A stretch of DNA of 64,000 nt from Nocardiopsis flavescens. Its GTDB lineage: Bacteria > Actinomycetota > Actinomycetes > Streptosporangiales > Streptosporangiaceae. The stretch's first letter is position 1; every line of letters starts with the position of its first letter. This document shows, in pieces, positions 16,794-26,520 of the stretch. The position numbers were made by a program, and so were the translations under genes. The stretch covers positions 310,001 through 374,000 of the forward strand of contig NZ_FQZK01000002.1 in the NCBI RefSeq assembly GCF_900141985.1, given 5' to 3'. The notes under the pieces were generated by a model that was not told the origin of the DNA, did not search any database, and was given only the letters and a program-made list of their open reading frames with translations.

Positions 16794-17276
16794 TCAGCCG
16801 CGGCTCACCCCGTCCGGCCAGATCACCTCGACCGGCAGCCCCTGCTGACGGGCGGTCTCCACGGCGTCCCCGGTCCCGCCGCGGCCGTCGGCCGGCTGGC
16901 CGTCCCAGACGGCGAAGAGCCGCTCCGCCCGGGAGAGGAGCGTCTGGTTCGCCTCCTCGTAGGCCTCCCGGCCCGCACGGCGGTGCGGCATGTAGCGGAC
17001 CGAGGCCGCGCGGATGAGCAGGTCGTCGAAGGAGTCCCGCTCGTGCGGTTTGACCTTGTTCTCACGGTAGTCGGCCGACGGCAGGACGACCTCGACACGG
17101 CCGCCCGCCTCCAGGACGGCCGAGGCGAAGAGCTGGTCCGCGCCGCGTGCCAGGCACGAGATGCCCACCAGGTCGCCGTCCCGGTAGGGCGCGAGGGCTT
17201 CGGCGAGTGCGCCTCTGACGACCTGGGCGTTCTCTCCGGTCAGGTTCGAATGTCCGGTGATACCTATCCGTGTCAC
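16794..17276 (-). CDS. SLOG/LOG-like Rossmannoid nucleotide-binding protein
   Basis: 160 residues from the GTG at 17276 (AGGGA upstream). The first strand and loop IGITGHSNL, then GISCLARGADQLFA, the VEVVLPS strand and the late ERLFAVWDGQPADGRGGTGD-type loop match the SLOG (DprA/LOG-related, YspA-like) superfamily, where such loops bind nucleotides or nucleotide-derived signals. It starts 10 bases after the XRE-TPR gene and is surely cotranscribed with it. The ligand is unknown. A catalytic PGGxGTxxE motif of cytokinin-type LOG enzymes is not intact; the equivalent loop reads DGRGGTGDAV, so a sensor role is as likely as an enzyme. Confidence 0.7.
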   Translation of the reverse strand: MTRIGITGHSNLTGENAQVVRGALAEALAPYRDGDLVGISCLARGADQLFASAVLEAGGRVEVVLPSADYRENKVKPHERDSFDDLLIRAASVRYMPHRRAGREAYEEANQTLLSRAERLFAVWDGQPADGRGGTGDAVETARQQGLPVEVIWPDGVSRG

Positions 17277-17286
17277 AGCATCCCTT

Positions 17287-18762
17287 TCATGTACGGGGGA
17301 GTGGAAGAAGGGTAAGGGAGAGCTCTTCGCGCAACTCCGCCACGTCCGGGTGTCTGTGCGCGCTTGCGGCCTCGGTGTGCCAGTCCTCCAACCGTCTGCG
17401 CACCCGGCCCGAGCCCAGGGCGGAGCGGGAGGCCGACACGCCGCGCACGGAGGCCGCGGAGGCGCCGGGCTCGCCCAGGACCAGGTAGGTCCGGCCCAGC
17501 CCGATCCGGTCGAACGCGCGCCCCTTCTCCTGGTGGTCGCCCCGCGACTCCAGCGCCCGCAGGATGTACTCCGCCGACCGCTCCGCGTACCGCCGCCTCT
17601 CCCCGGGCTCGCTCTGGCTGCGCCCCAGGTCCCGGTAGCGGGCGCCGATCACCCCCGACAGCTCCGCGCGGTCGAAGCTCCTCGCCCACAGGGGCGGCTG
17701 CTCCCCTCCCCGGTCGAACAGGTCCTCGGCCTGGCGGACGGAGCGGCGGAAGGCCTCGGCCCGGCCCATGTGCGCGTACGACCACGCCTCCCGTGTGCGC
17801 AGCAGGGACCGGGCGACCGGCGGCAGGCCCAGGGAGTCGGCCTTGTCCAGGGCCAGCCGGGTGATGTCGAGGGCGTCCTCGGGGTGGTGCAGGTCGAGCA
17901 TCTGGCGCGCCATGTCGGCCAGGACGCCGACGCCGTAGGCACGGTGCTCGGGCCCGGCCTGCTGCAGAGCCCTGAGGGAGATCCCGTAGTAGCGCTGCGC
18001 GGTGGCGTGGTCCCCGGAGTCGAAGGACATCGACGCCACGATCTTGGCGAGCTCCGCCATCACGGCGAAGAGCCGCGACTGGACCTGCGCCCCCTGCGGG
18101 TACTCCACGAGTTCGGAGACCTCGGAGAGCTGGCCGATCACCGCCTTCCTCCGCGTCCCCATTCGCCACCGCTCGCTCCAGTGGCGCAGGCAGACCGTGG
18201 CGGCCTCAATTCTCTCGAGTTCCAGTTCCCCGATCGAATTCCTGCCGTTGACCGGTCTTGTGGGCCTCGGTGCCAACCAGTGTTCGACCAGCTCCGTCAG
18301 GGCGGCACCGGCGATCAAACCGCCGCCGACCGCGAAAGCGTCTCTGCGTTTCATCAGGTCCCTCAACGTGATCTCGGCGATCTCACCCGCCGTTGTGGTG
18401 GAGGGAGACAATTCGCCGTGCTGTAGAGACGGTTCTGTCCAAAAATCCACAGGATCATGCTTTTCCGGACCATCGGCGAGGCCGAGGGCGCGCCGGGCCT
18501 GGGTGGGCATCTCCAGGCCGTCCGCGACACGCATCCATGTGTCGAGCGCGGTCACGGACCTGCGCCCGGACATGATCGCGCTCACGTGGGGCTGGGCCAT
18601 GTCCACCGCGGATCCGATGACCTGCTGACTCGCACCGGTGTGCTGCCGGAGAAGGCCGAAGAGGGTCCCCGCGTCCCGCTCGGTGAGGGACCGGCGGACG
18701 TCCCGGCGGTTCCAGAAAGGCAGCGGTGGTCTCAGCGACGCGTGGGCCAGGTGTTTTGGCAT
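17287..18762 (-). CDS. XRE-family regulator with TPR-like C-terminal domain
   Basis: 491 residues. An N-terminal helix-turn-helix (about residues 25-85: LLRQHTGASQQVIGSAVDMAQPHVSAIMSG) is followed by a hydrophobic AVGGGLIAGAALTELVEHWL segment and then about 300 residues of helical repeats of the TPR type. Large XRE-TPR proteins of actinomycetes act as peptide- or protein-sensing regulators. A TATACA box about 12 bases before the ATG suggests a very short or absent leader. It forms a two-gene unit with the SLOG-like gene and is divergent from the methyltransferase gene. Confidence 0.82.
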   Translation of the reverse strand: MPKHLAHASLRPPLPFWNRRDVRRSLTERDAGTLFGLLRQHTGASQQVIGSAVDMAQPHVSAIMSGRRSVTALDTWMRVADGLEMPTQARRALGLADGPEKHDPVDFWTEPSLQHGELSPSTTTAGEIAEITLRDLMKRRDAFAVGGGLIAGAALTELVEHWLAPRPTRPVNGRNSIGELELERIEAATVCLRHWSERWRMGTRRKAVIGQLSEVSELVEYPQGAQVQSRLFAVMAELAKIVASMSFDSGDHATAQRYYGISLRALQQAGPEHRAYGVGVLADMARQMLDLHHPEDALDITRLALDKADSLGLPPVARSLLRTREAWSYAHMGRAEAFRRSVRQAEDLFDRGGEQPPLWARSFDRAELSGVIGARYRDLGRSQSEPGERRRYAERSAEYILRALESRGDHQEKGRAFDRIGLGRTYLVLGEPGASAASVRGVSASRSALGSGRVRRRLEDWHTEAASAHRHPDVAELREELSLTLLPLPRT

Positions 18763-18819
18763 TCATACCACCGTTGTATATCCGTGCGGGATTCCTAGAG
18801 GAAGGGTGAGCGGGTTCCC

Positions 18820-20136
18820 ATGTCCCTGTTCATCCTTACCCAGAACGAACGGCCGTGTAATGGACTCAAGACCCTGATCGGGTCCGGACCGCGGCGGACG
18901 GAGTCCGTGCACCTTGAAATTCCCGACACGGTGCGGAGCGCAGCGGCGGAACGGCCCCGCACGAGGAACAGAACTCCACCCGGCGGACCGGTGGTCCCGG
19001 TGACCTCCCTCAGCGACGACCTCGTCGGGGGGCTCCTGGCCCGGGGCCTGCTGCCGGCGCAGTGGCGGCCCGCCTTCGAGTCCGTGCCGCGCCACCTCTT
19101 CGTCCCCGACCGGTTCGAGGGGGGCGGGGGAGCGCTCCAGGACAGGGACGGGGACGAGGACGGGTGGCTCCGCGCGGCCTACGCCGACTCCCCGGTCCTC
19201 GAACCGCCGGGGCCGGGGGAGGAGGACGCCGGCGGGCCCCGCTCCTGGCTGTGCTCCCCGTCGCTGGCGGCCGAGCTCCTGACCGCCGCCCGTGCCACAC
19301 AGGGCATGCAGGTCCTGGAGGTCGGCTCCGGAAGCGGCTACTGCGCGGGACTGCTCGCGAGGAGGCTCGGCGAGGACGCCGTCACGGTCGTGGAACGCGG
19401 CGCCGCACAGTCCGAGCGCGTACGGGTGCGCCTGGCCTCCACCGGGCTGGAGCCGCGGGTGGTCACGGGACCGGGGTGGTCGGAGCAGGCACCCCGCGAC
19501 CGCGTGCTGAGCTTCGCCCCCGTCGACCGGATCCCCTGCGCCTGGATACGCCGGTGCCAGCCCGGCGGCCGGATCCTGGTGCCCTGGGGGGACGTCTCCG
19601 GCCAGTACGCCCTGGCCGACCTGGGCGTGGGCGCGGACGGTACGGCGCGGGGCCGGTTCTCGCGGCTGCGGGGGAACGGCGGCCGCCACGACGGGGCGGG
19701 GCACTGGCGCCGGCTCTCACGGAGCCTGCGCCCCGAGGCCGACCTGCCCGTCCGCGGATCGGAGCTGGGCCGCGCCGAGCTGCTCGACGCCTCCGCGGCG
19801 TTCGCCGCGGGGCTCCTCCTGCCCGGGGTGGGCCGAGCGGTGCGCCACGGGTCCGGCCCCGTCCTGTACCTGTGCCTCGTGGACGCGGACACGGGCTCCT
19901 GGGCGCTCGTGCGCGCGCCGGTCGAGCCCGGGGGCGAGGGGTCCGAGGTGCGCCAGAAGGGCCCCCGGTACCTGGCCGACGAACTCGAACGGGCCCACGG
20001 GCTCTGGCGGGAGGCCGGCCGCCCGGCCCCCGACCGGTTCGGCCTCACGGTGACGGCCGACCGGCAGACCGCCTGGCTCGACGACGAGTCGACGGTGCTT
20101 CACGTTTCCCCACCACCCCGAGGAGTAGAGCCATGA
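18820..20136 (+). CDS. Orphan protein-L-isoaspartate O-methyltransferase-like protein
   Basis: Up to 438 residues. The PCMT signature VPRHLFVPDRF appears about 25 residues after SLSDDLVGGLLARGLL, followed by the SAM-binding LEVGSGSGYCAGLLA and GGRILVPWG, with a long C-terminal domain. Such long stand-alone PCMT homologues in actinomycetes are either repair-type or RiPP-associated (aspartimide formation in lanthipeptides and graspetides). I found no precursor peptide or cyclase nearby. The start is uncertain: the first 57 residues look non-PCMT and GTG codons at 18907, 18991 or 19000 are alternatives. The gene overlaps the HATPase gene by four bases. Confidence 0.78.
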   Translation: MSLFILTQNERPCNGLKTLIGSGPRRTESVHLEIPDTVRSAAAERPRTRNRTPPGGPVVPVTSLSDDLVGGLLARGLLPAQWRPAFESVPRHLFVPDRFEGGGGALQDRDGDEDGWLRAAYADSPVLEPPGPGEEDAGGPRSWLCSPSLAAELLTAARATQGMQVLEVGSGSGYCAGLLARRLGEDAVTVVERGAAQSERVRVRLASTGLEPRVVTGPGWSEQAPRDRVLSFAPVDRIPCAWIRRCQPGGRILVPWGDVSGQYALADLGVGADGTARGRFSRLRGNGGRHDGAGHWRRLSRSLRPEADLPVRGSELGRAELLDASAAFAAGLLLPGVGRAVRHGSGPVLYLCLVDADTGSWALVRAPVEPGGEGSEVRQKGPRYLADELERAHGLWREAGRPAPDRFGLTVTADRQTAWLDDESTVLHVSPPPRGVEP

Positions 20137-20618
20137 GCCGAACCCGCGTCCACCTGAACGGCGCCTGCACCGAGCGCCGCTGGAAGTCCCGCTGGTATCC
20201 GGGCGACCCCGGCCGCATCTCCGCCGCCCGCGGCGACCTGCGGCAGGACCTCTCCTTCCTCCCCGGCGTGGGCGAGGACATCGAGGACTCCCTCACCCTG
20301 TGCCTCAGCGAGATGTTCACCGGCGCCCTGGCCCGCGCCTCCTGGGCCGGCCGCGGGATCATCGTGTTCCGGAGCCTGTCCCTGCGCCGAAGAGGGCTGT
20401 CCCAGCGCGTCTTACGCCTGTCCGTGGGCGAGCGGGAGTCCGCGGAGGCGCTGCCGGTCCCGCCGGTCCGGGACGGCGTGGAGCAGACCGAGGGGGCGGG
20501 GCTGACCCTCATCTCGCACTTCGCCGACCGCTGGGGGAGCCGGCGGATCGGGGCCAGGGAGGAGGAGTGGACGTACCTCGTGTGGGCCGAGTTCGACCTC
20601 GACCCGCCCTCCCGGTGA
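20133..20618 (+). CDS. HATPase_c anti-sigma/serine-kinase-like ATP-binding protein
   Basis: 161 residues from the ATG at 20133, behind GAGGAG. A GHKL ATPase of the RsbW type: N-box region DSLTLCLSEMFTGALARA, and the late G-box GAGLTLISHFADRWGSRR, which matches the GLGL..ADRWG pattern of actinomycete anti-sigma-type proteins. The usual N of the N-box (E-x-x-x-N) is not evident (EMFTGA), so ATP binding may be weak. It is translationally coupled to the PCMT-like gene. Confidence 0.72.
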   Translation: MSRTRVHLNGACTERRWKSRWYPGDPGRISAARGDLRQDLSFLPGVGEDIEDSLTLCLSEMFTGALARASWAGRGIIVFRSLSLRRRGLSQRVLRLSVGERESAEALPVPPVRDGVEQTEGAGLTLISHFADRWGSRRIGAREEEWTYLVWAEFDLDPPSR

Positions 20619-20931
20619 CGCCGTCGCCGCGGGGATGTCCGCCGGCGGTACCGGCCCGGCGGCGACAGGGCTCACCTGTCCCCCCGGGCCCCGGGTGTTG
20701 GCCGCACCCTGGGTCCCGCCGACGGAATCCGCATGACCCCCCTAGCACTGAAGGGTTCTCCCCCAGGGTAACCCGCGCGCGGCTGTATCTTGAAGTCGAG
20801 GTACCTGTTTTGAGCGATCATCCAAAGCCTGCGGGAACCGTACGAATCATCCCAGATCAGCGAGGGGTCGTCCCACCATGTGGACGACGGGTACCGGATT
20901 CCGTCGCCGGTCTGCTAGCGTGAAGATCGTT
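20619..20931. other. Intergenic region before leuA leader
   Basis: No coding capacity I would support. It contains a short hairpin GTCGTCC/GGACGAC (20867-20888) and a possible -10 TAGCGT at 20916-20921, which would start transcription close to the leader-peptide ATG. Confidence 0.5.
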
Positions 20932-20960
20932 ATGCTGCGCGAGCTCCTCCTTCTTAGTGG

Positions 20961-20979
<19 letters not shown>
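20932..20979 (+). CDS. leuA leader peptide
   Basis: A 15-codon reading frame, MLRELLLLSGRGGDR then TAA, with five leucine codons including four in a row (CTC CTC CTT CTT). Two are the CTT codon, which is rare in such GC-rich genomes. It lies 84 bases before leuA and its end runs into one arm of a strong hairpin. This is the expected design of a leucine attenuator: ribosome stalling at the Leu run when leucyl-tRNA is scarce changes downstream RNA folding. Confidence 0.85.
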
Positions 20980-22764
<1,785 letters not shown>

Positions 22765-22781
22765 CCGCGAGCACGCGGGCG

Positions 22782-22825
22782 GGGGCCCGCGGTACCGCTC
22801 GGACCCGAGCGGTACCGCGGGCCCC
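22782..22825. terminator. Very strong hairpin between convergent leuA and DUF2625
   Basis: A perfect 20-bp stem (22782-22801 with 22806-22825) around a GACC loop, the longest uninterrupted stem I noticed in the window. It can serve both convergent genes. Confidence 0.9.
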
Positions 22826-22848
22826 TCGCCCGTTCCGGGGCCGGAGCG

Positions 22849-23562
22849 TCAGAGCGTGCCGAACGGCCCCGGGTCCGGGCCGCCCGCCAGTTCCGCGAAC
22901 TCCCGGTTCATCCCCACCAGCTCGGCCACGGGCACCGGGGCCCGCCGCACCGCGGCCGGATCCCGCGCCGCCTCCCGCGTCCACAGGAACGGCGTCGCGG
23001 CCAGGCCCCGGTCCGGCGCCAGCCCGCCGACCTCCCCGCGCCACCCCGGCCAGCGCAGGTCGGCGTAGAAGTTCTCCAGGTTCTGCTCCTGGAGCATCCA
23101 CAGCAGCCAGGAGGCGTAGGTGGCCTCCAGCGGCTCCCACCTCAGGGAGTCGGGGGCGAAGTAGACCATCTCGCCGGGGCGCCCCGGATACCGGTCGTCC
23201 TCGCAGGCCGGGCCGTTGAGCGCGAACACCCCGCCCAGCACGTCGTGCCCCACCACCAGCCGCACCGGGGGGCCGTGCACCACGGCGGCGCTGAGGTCGT
23301 TGACCTCGCCCAGCCCCGCCAGCCCGGCACCGCCGCCCCCGTGCACCCGCAGCCACCCGTCGTCCACGAGCAGGCCGCCGCTCTCCAGCGCCAGCGCGCC
23401 CAGGAACGACCGGGCGGTCACCTGGAGCCGGTGCAGGCAGGTGCGCCCCTGGGCCGGGTCCCCGGGCAGCGCCCGCACCGGGACCCGGGACCGCTCCAGG
23501 TGCCCCCGTACCTCCGGCCACCCGGGCCGGTCCACCTCGATCAGCTCACTGAGCTCGCGCAC
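22849..23562 (-). CDS. DUF2625-family protein
   Basis: 237 residues from the GTG at 23562, behind GGAGGGA. The family pattern is clear: SELIEVDRPGWPEV, RLQVTARSFLGALALESGGLLVDDGWLRV, GHDVLGGVFALNG, VYFAPDSLRWEPL and NFYADLRWPGW. The function of DUF2625 is unknown; it looks like a soluble SMI1/KNR4-type fold protein, which often serve as immunity or binding proteins, though no toxin gene is seen beside it. It is divergent from the TerD-domain gene. Confidence 0.85.
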   Translation of the reverse strand: MRELSELIEVDRPGWPEVRGHLERSRVPVRALPGDPAQGRTCLHRLQVTARSFLGALALESGGLLVDDGWLRVHGGGGAGLAGLGEVNDLSAAVVHGPPVRLVVGHDVLGGVFALNGPACEDDRYPGRPGEMVYFAPDSLRWEPLEATYASWLLWMLQEQNLENFYADLRWPGWRGEVGGLAPDRGLAATPFLWTREAARDPAAVRRAPVPVAELVGMNREFAELAGGPDPGPFGTL

Positions 23563-23693
23563 TCGTTCCCTCCCGCCCGCGGCGAACGCCTCTCACTCCG
23601 GTGCCGATCACCCTAGTACCGCCCCGTGACACCCCGCTCGGCAGGCCGAAAACCCCTGGCGGCGGGGGTTCGGGCGGTGGGAGCATTCCGGGC

Positions 23694-25907
23694 ATGGTGC
23701 ACAGCGAGATCATCCAGCGGACCCTGCGGGTCCCCCTGCCCGCGTCCGGGAGCGGCGACGGCGCCGCCGCGGTGCGGCGGCTCGACGCCGCGCTGCTGCC
23801 CCTCGGGTTCGCCCTCACCGGGGGCCTGCGGGCCCGCCTGGAGGCCCTGGCGCCCGACGCCGTGCTGCGCACCGCCCTGCCCCTGCTCGCCGCCGTCCGC
23901 GAGCTCGCCGGCGCCGGCGCCGAGCACAACGTGTACTTCGCGGACTTCCCCGAGAACGTCCCCGACACCGTGGATTTCTGGCTGGAGTGCCTGGTCGGCG
24001 CGCTCACCGACCCGGCGCACCGGGACCGGGTGGACCTGGGGCCCGGCGGGCTCGACCTGCTCTCCCTGCCCGCCTACGGCCGCCACCGGCACACCTACGC
24101 CGAACTGGCGGCCGTCCGCGACGCCTTCGTCGCCGGGAGCAAGGACCGCTGGACCCTGCTGCACCCCGGCGGAACCCCCGAGGAGGAGGCGCGCCTGCAC
24201 TACACGGACCTGGCCGGGTCGACGGTGCCGCTCTCCGGAGCCGACCGCGACCTGCTGGGCCGCCTGGCCGCCGCCTGCCCCGACCACGAGCCGCCCGCCG
24301 TCCCGGTCCGGGAGAACCGGGCCGTGGTCAACGCCGCCCGCGTGCGCGCCGGGCACCCGCCCCTCCTCGACACCGTCACCGACGTGCTGCGCCTGGCCCA
24401 GGCACTGTCCGACGGCGACCCCACCCTGGTGCGGCCCGCGCGCCTGCGCTCCTTCACCCGCCGTGAGCGCCGCCTGCTGCTCACCGCCCTGGACGGGATC
24501 GTCGCCGCCGACCCGGGCCGGCTCGCCGACGTCGGCCGCCGCGTCCAGGGCTGGAAGCGGCTGGGGGAGGGACTGCACCCGCACGAGTACCCCGCGCTGG
24601 CCCACGCCCGCGACGTGTTCGCGGTGGCCCGGGGCGACAAGCGCGTGCGCACCCTGGCGGCCCGGGTGGAGACCGCGTTCCGGGCCGGGGACGTGCCCGC
24701 CGCCGTCGACCTGCTGTCCGCCGCGCCCGGGACCCTGGTGCGGTCCCTGGACCGGATCATGGTCGCGGGCGGCCCCGCCGCCACCGGCCTGCTGGTGGAG
24801 CGGCTGGAGGCGGTCGGCCACCGGGTGTCGGGCCGCGTGCTGGCCTCGGCCCGCGAGCAGCTCGCCAACCGGAGCCTGCCCGGTTCGGTGCGGCTGTTCG
24901 CCAACGAGAGCGCCCGGGGCTGGACGGCCCGGGACACCCGGACGCCGCTGCCCGAGGCCGGCACGGCCGCCGTGACGGCCGCGCTGGACGCCCTGATCGC
25001 CCGCCGGCTGCCCGGTTTCGACCTGCTGCTGGTCGACCCGGCCGTGCGCGACGTGGCCGTCCCGCGCTCGGGCCGCGGCACCTCCGGGGGCCTGGGCGTG
25101 CTGCCGCGCGGCAGCGTCACGGCGGTGGAGGGGGAGCGCCTGCGCTTCTTCGTGCACTGGGTCGAGGGCCAGGGCACCACCACCGACCTGGACCTGTCGG
25201 TGATGATGCTCGGCGAGGACTTCTCCCCCGTGGGGCAGGTCTCCTGGACCAACCTCAAGGCCGACGGGGTCGTGCACTCCGGAGACCTGGTGGAGGCCCC
25301 GGCTCCCGGCGGGGCCACCGAGATGATCGACATCGAACTGGGCGCCCTGGGGCCGCAGGTGCGGTACGTGGTGCCCCAGGTGCTGGTGTACAGCGGCGAC
25401 CGGTTCACCTACCTGCCCGAGGCGTTCTTCGGCTACATGGCGCTGGACGCCGCGCAGCGGGGGATGCCGTTCGAGCCGCGCGCCGTCCGGGTCCGCTCCG
25501 ACCTGGAGGGCGAGTCCCGGGTGCTGGTACCGCTGGCCTTCGCCAGGGGCGCGGACGGTACCTGGTCGGCACGCTGGCTGCACCTGTTCCTGGCGGCGGA
25601 CGAACAGTTCAACCGGGTCGAGGACACCGGGGTCCCGGGCGCCCTGCTGGCCCGCGGGGTGCTGACGCGCCGGTACCTGACCGTCGGCGACCTCGTCGGC
25701 ATGATGGTCGAACGCGGGACGCGGGTGCGCGAGGCGGGACCGCTCACGGAGGAGGAGGCCGAGGGGCTGGAGAGGGGGGAGCTGCGGGTCGGCCACCTGG
25801 GCACCGAACGCCCGGAGGGGCTGCCGGAGGGGGTGGAGTCGATCACCCTGCCGACGCTGGCCTCGCTGCTCCCCGACACCGGTCCCGAGCCGGGGCCGGT
25901 CGGCTGA
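23694..25907 (+). CDS. Large protein with C-terminal TerD-like domain
   Basis: 737 residues from the ATG at 23694 (GGGAG upstream); the frame is open further up to 23601. The first 450 or so residues are a helical region of no motif I can name, rich in Arg/Leu. About residues 480-620 form a TerD-like beta sandwich: DLDLSVMMLGEDF, SWTNLKADGVVHSGDLVEAP, MIDIELGAL and VLVYSGDRFTYLPEAFFGYM. TerD domains bind Ca2+ and are linked to tellurite, phage and envelope stress. It resembles the large MXAN_6230/SCO0854-type proteins, but I see no RING-type cysteine cluster. Function unknown. Confidence 0.75.
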   Translation: MVHSEIIQRTLRVPLPASGSGDGAAAVRRLDAALLPLGFALTGGLRARLEALAPDAVLRTALPLLAAVRELAGAGAEHNVYFADFPENVPDTVDFWLECLVGALTDPAHRDRVDLGPGGLDLLSLPAYGRHRHTYAELAAVRDAFVAGSKDRWTLLHPGGTPEEEARLHYTDLAGSTVPLSGADRDLLGRLAAACPDHEPPAVPVRENRAVVNAARVRAGHPPLLDTVTDVLRLAQALSDGDPTLVRPARLRSFTRRERRLLLTALDGIVAADPGRLADVGRRVQGWKRLGEGLHPHEYPALAHARDVFAVARGDKRVRTLAARVETAFRAGDVPAAVDLLSAAPGTLVRSLDRIMVAGGPAATGLLVERLEAVGHRVSGRVLASAREQLANRSLPGSVRLFANESARGWTARDTRTPLPEAGTAAVTAALDALIARRLPGFDLLLVDPAVRDVAVPRSGRGTSGGLGVLPRGSVTAVEGERLRFFVHWVEGQGTTTDLDLSVMMLGEDFSPVGQVSWTNLKADGVVHSGDLVEAPAPGGATEMIDIELGALGPQVRYVVPQVLVYSGDRFTYLPEAFFGYMALDAAQRGMPFEPRAVRVRSDLEGESRVLVPLAFARGADGTWSARWLHLFLAADEQFNRVEDTGVPGALLARGVLTRRYLTVGDLVGMMVERGTRVREAGPLTEEEAEGLERGELRVGHLGTERPEGLPEGVESITLPTLASLLPDTGPEPGPVG

Positions 25908-26161
25908 GGGCCGCGGTGGAAACCCGGTGGCACGCGAACGCCCCGCCCGCTAACGTTGCGGGCGGGGCGGCACCGGACCGGCTTCCTTCTCCTCATTTCC
26001 TCTTTAGAAACGCAGCCGGACCACTCTCCGCCCCGTACTCCGGGCCCACGGGCCCGGCGGTGAGGCACCGGTCCCGCTTCCTTCTCGTTACCCCGCGAGG
26101 GGAACGCCCAGCAGGTCCTCCCACCTCACCGGCGCGGTGCCCGAGGCACCGGGAGAAGTCC

Positions 26162-26405
26162 GTCGCCGAAGGCGTCCTTTGAGGGTGGTGGAGGGCGACG
26201 GGCTTGTATGGGTCTGTCGCCGAAGGCGTCCTTTGAGGGTGGTGGAGGGCGACGGGCGGGCATCCGTCTCAACCCTCTCCGGAGGGCTCCACTGCTAATG
26301 GTCCAGCCCTCCCACCCTCCTCACCCGGCACCGCGTTCCAGGCTTCCCGGCACCGCGGTAGTGGTCTGTCGCCGAAGGCGTCCTTTGAGGGTGGTGGAGG
26401 GCGAC
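26162..26405 (+). repeat. Array A of the dispersed 38-bp hairpin repeat (three copies)
   Basis: Identical 38-bp copies at 26162-26199, 26216-26253 and 26368-26405. Each starts GTCGCCGAAGGCGTCC, continues TTTGAGGGTGGTGGAG and ends GGCGAC. Copies 2 and 3 extend with GGGCGGGC. The same element occurs in the opposite orientation at 43688-43933. Confidence 0.95.
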
Positions 26406-26466
26406 GGGCGGGCTTCCTTCTCATTCTCGGACTCAGCAGCCGCACCCTCCGGGGCCCCTCACGGGG

Positions 26467-26506
26467 ACGGGGCGGCCCGCGCGGATTCCCGCGCGGGCCG
26501 CCCCGT
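26467..26506 (-). terminator. Hairpin downstream of the CAP-domain gene
   Basis: A perfect 18-bp GC-rich stem (26467-26484 with 26489-26506) around ATTC, 14 bases beyond the stop of the minus-strand CAP gene. Confidence 0.88.
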
Positions 26507-26520
26507 GGCTTCGCCGGCGC

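Larger units (their letters stand above)
25908..26520. other. Repeat-bearing intergenic region
   Basis: 613 bases with no gene I would support. It holds three copies of a 38-bp hairpin repeat, a loosely repeated GCTTCCTTCTC motif (25981, 26078 and 26412) and the terminator of the CAP-domain gene. Confidence 0.7.

Noticed and set aside
18806-18877. A 23-codon frame with two cysteines as a RiPP precursor for the PCMT-like enzyme
   Set aside because: No FxLD, lanthipeptide or graspetide core or cyclase is present; it is too short and overlaps the possible start of the methyltransferase.
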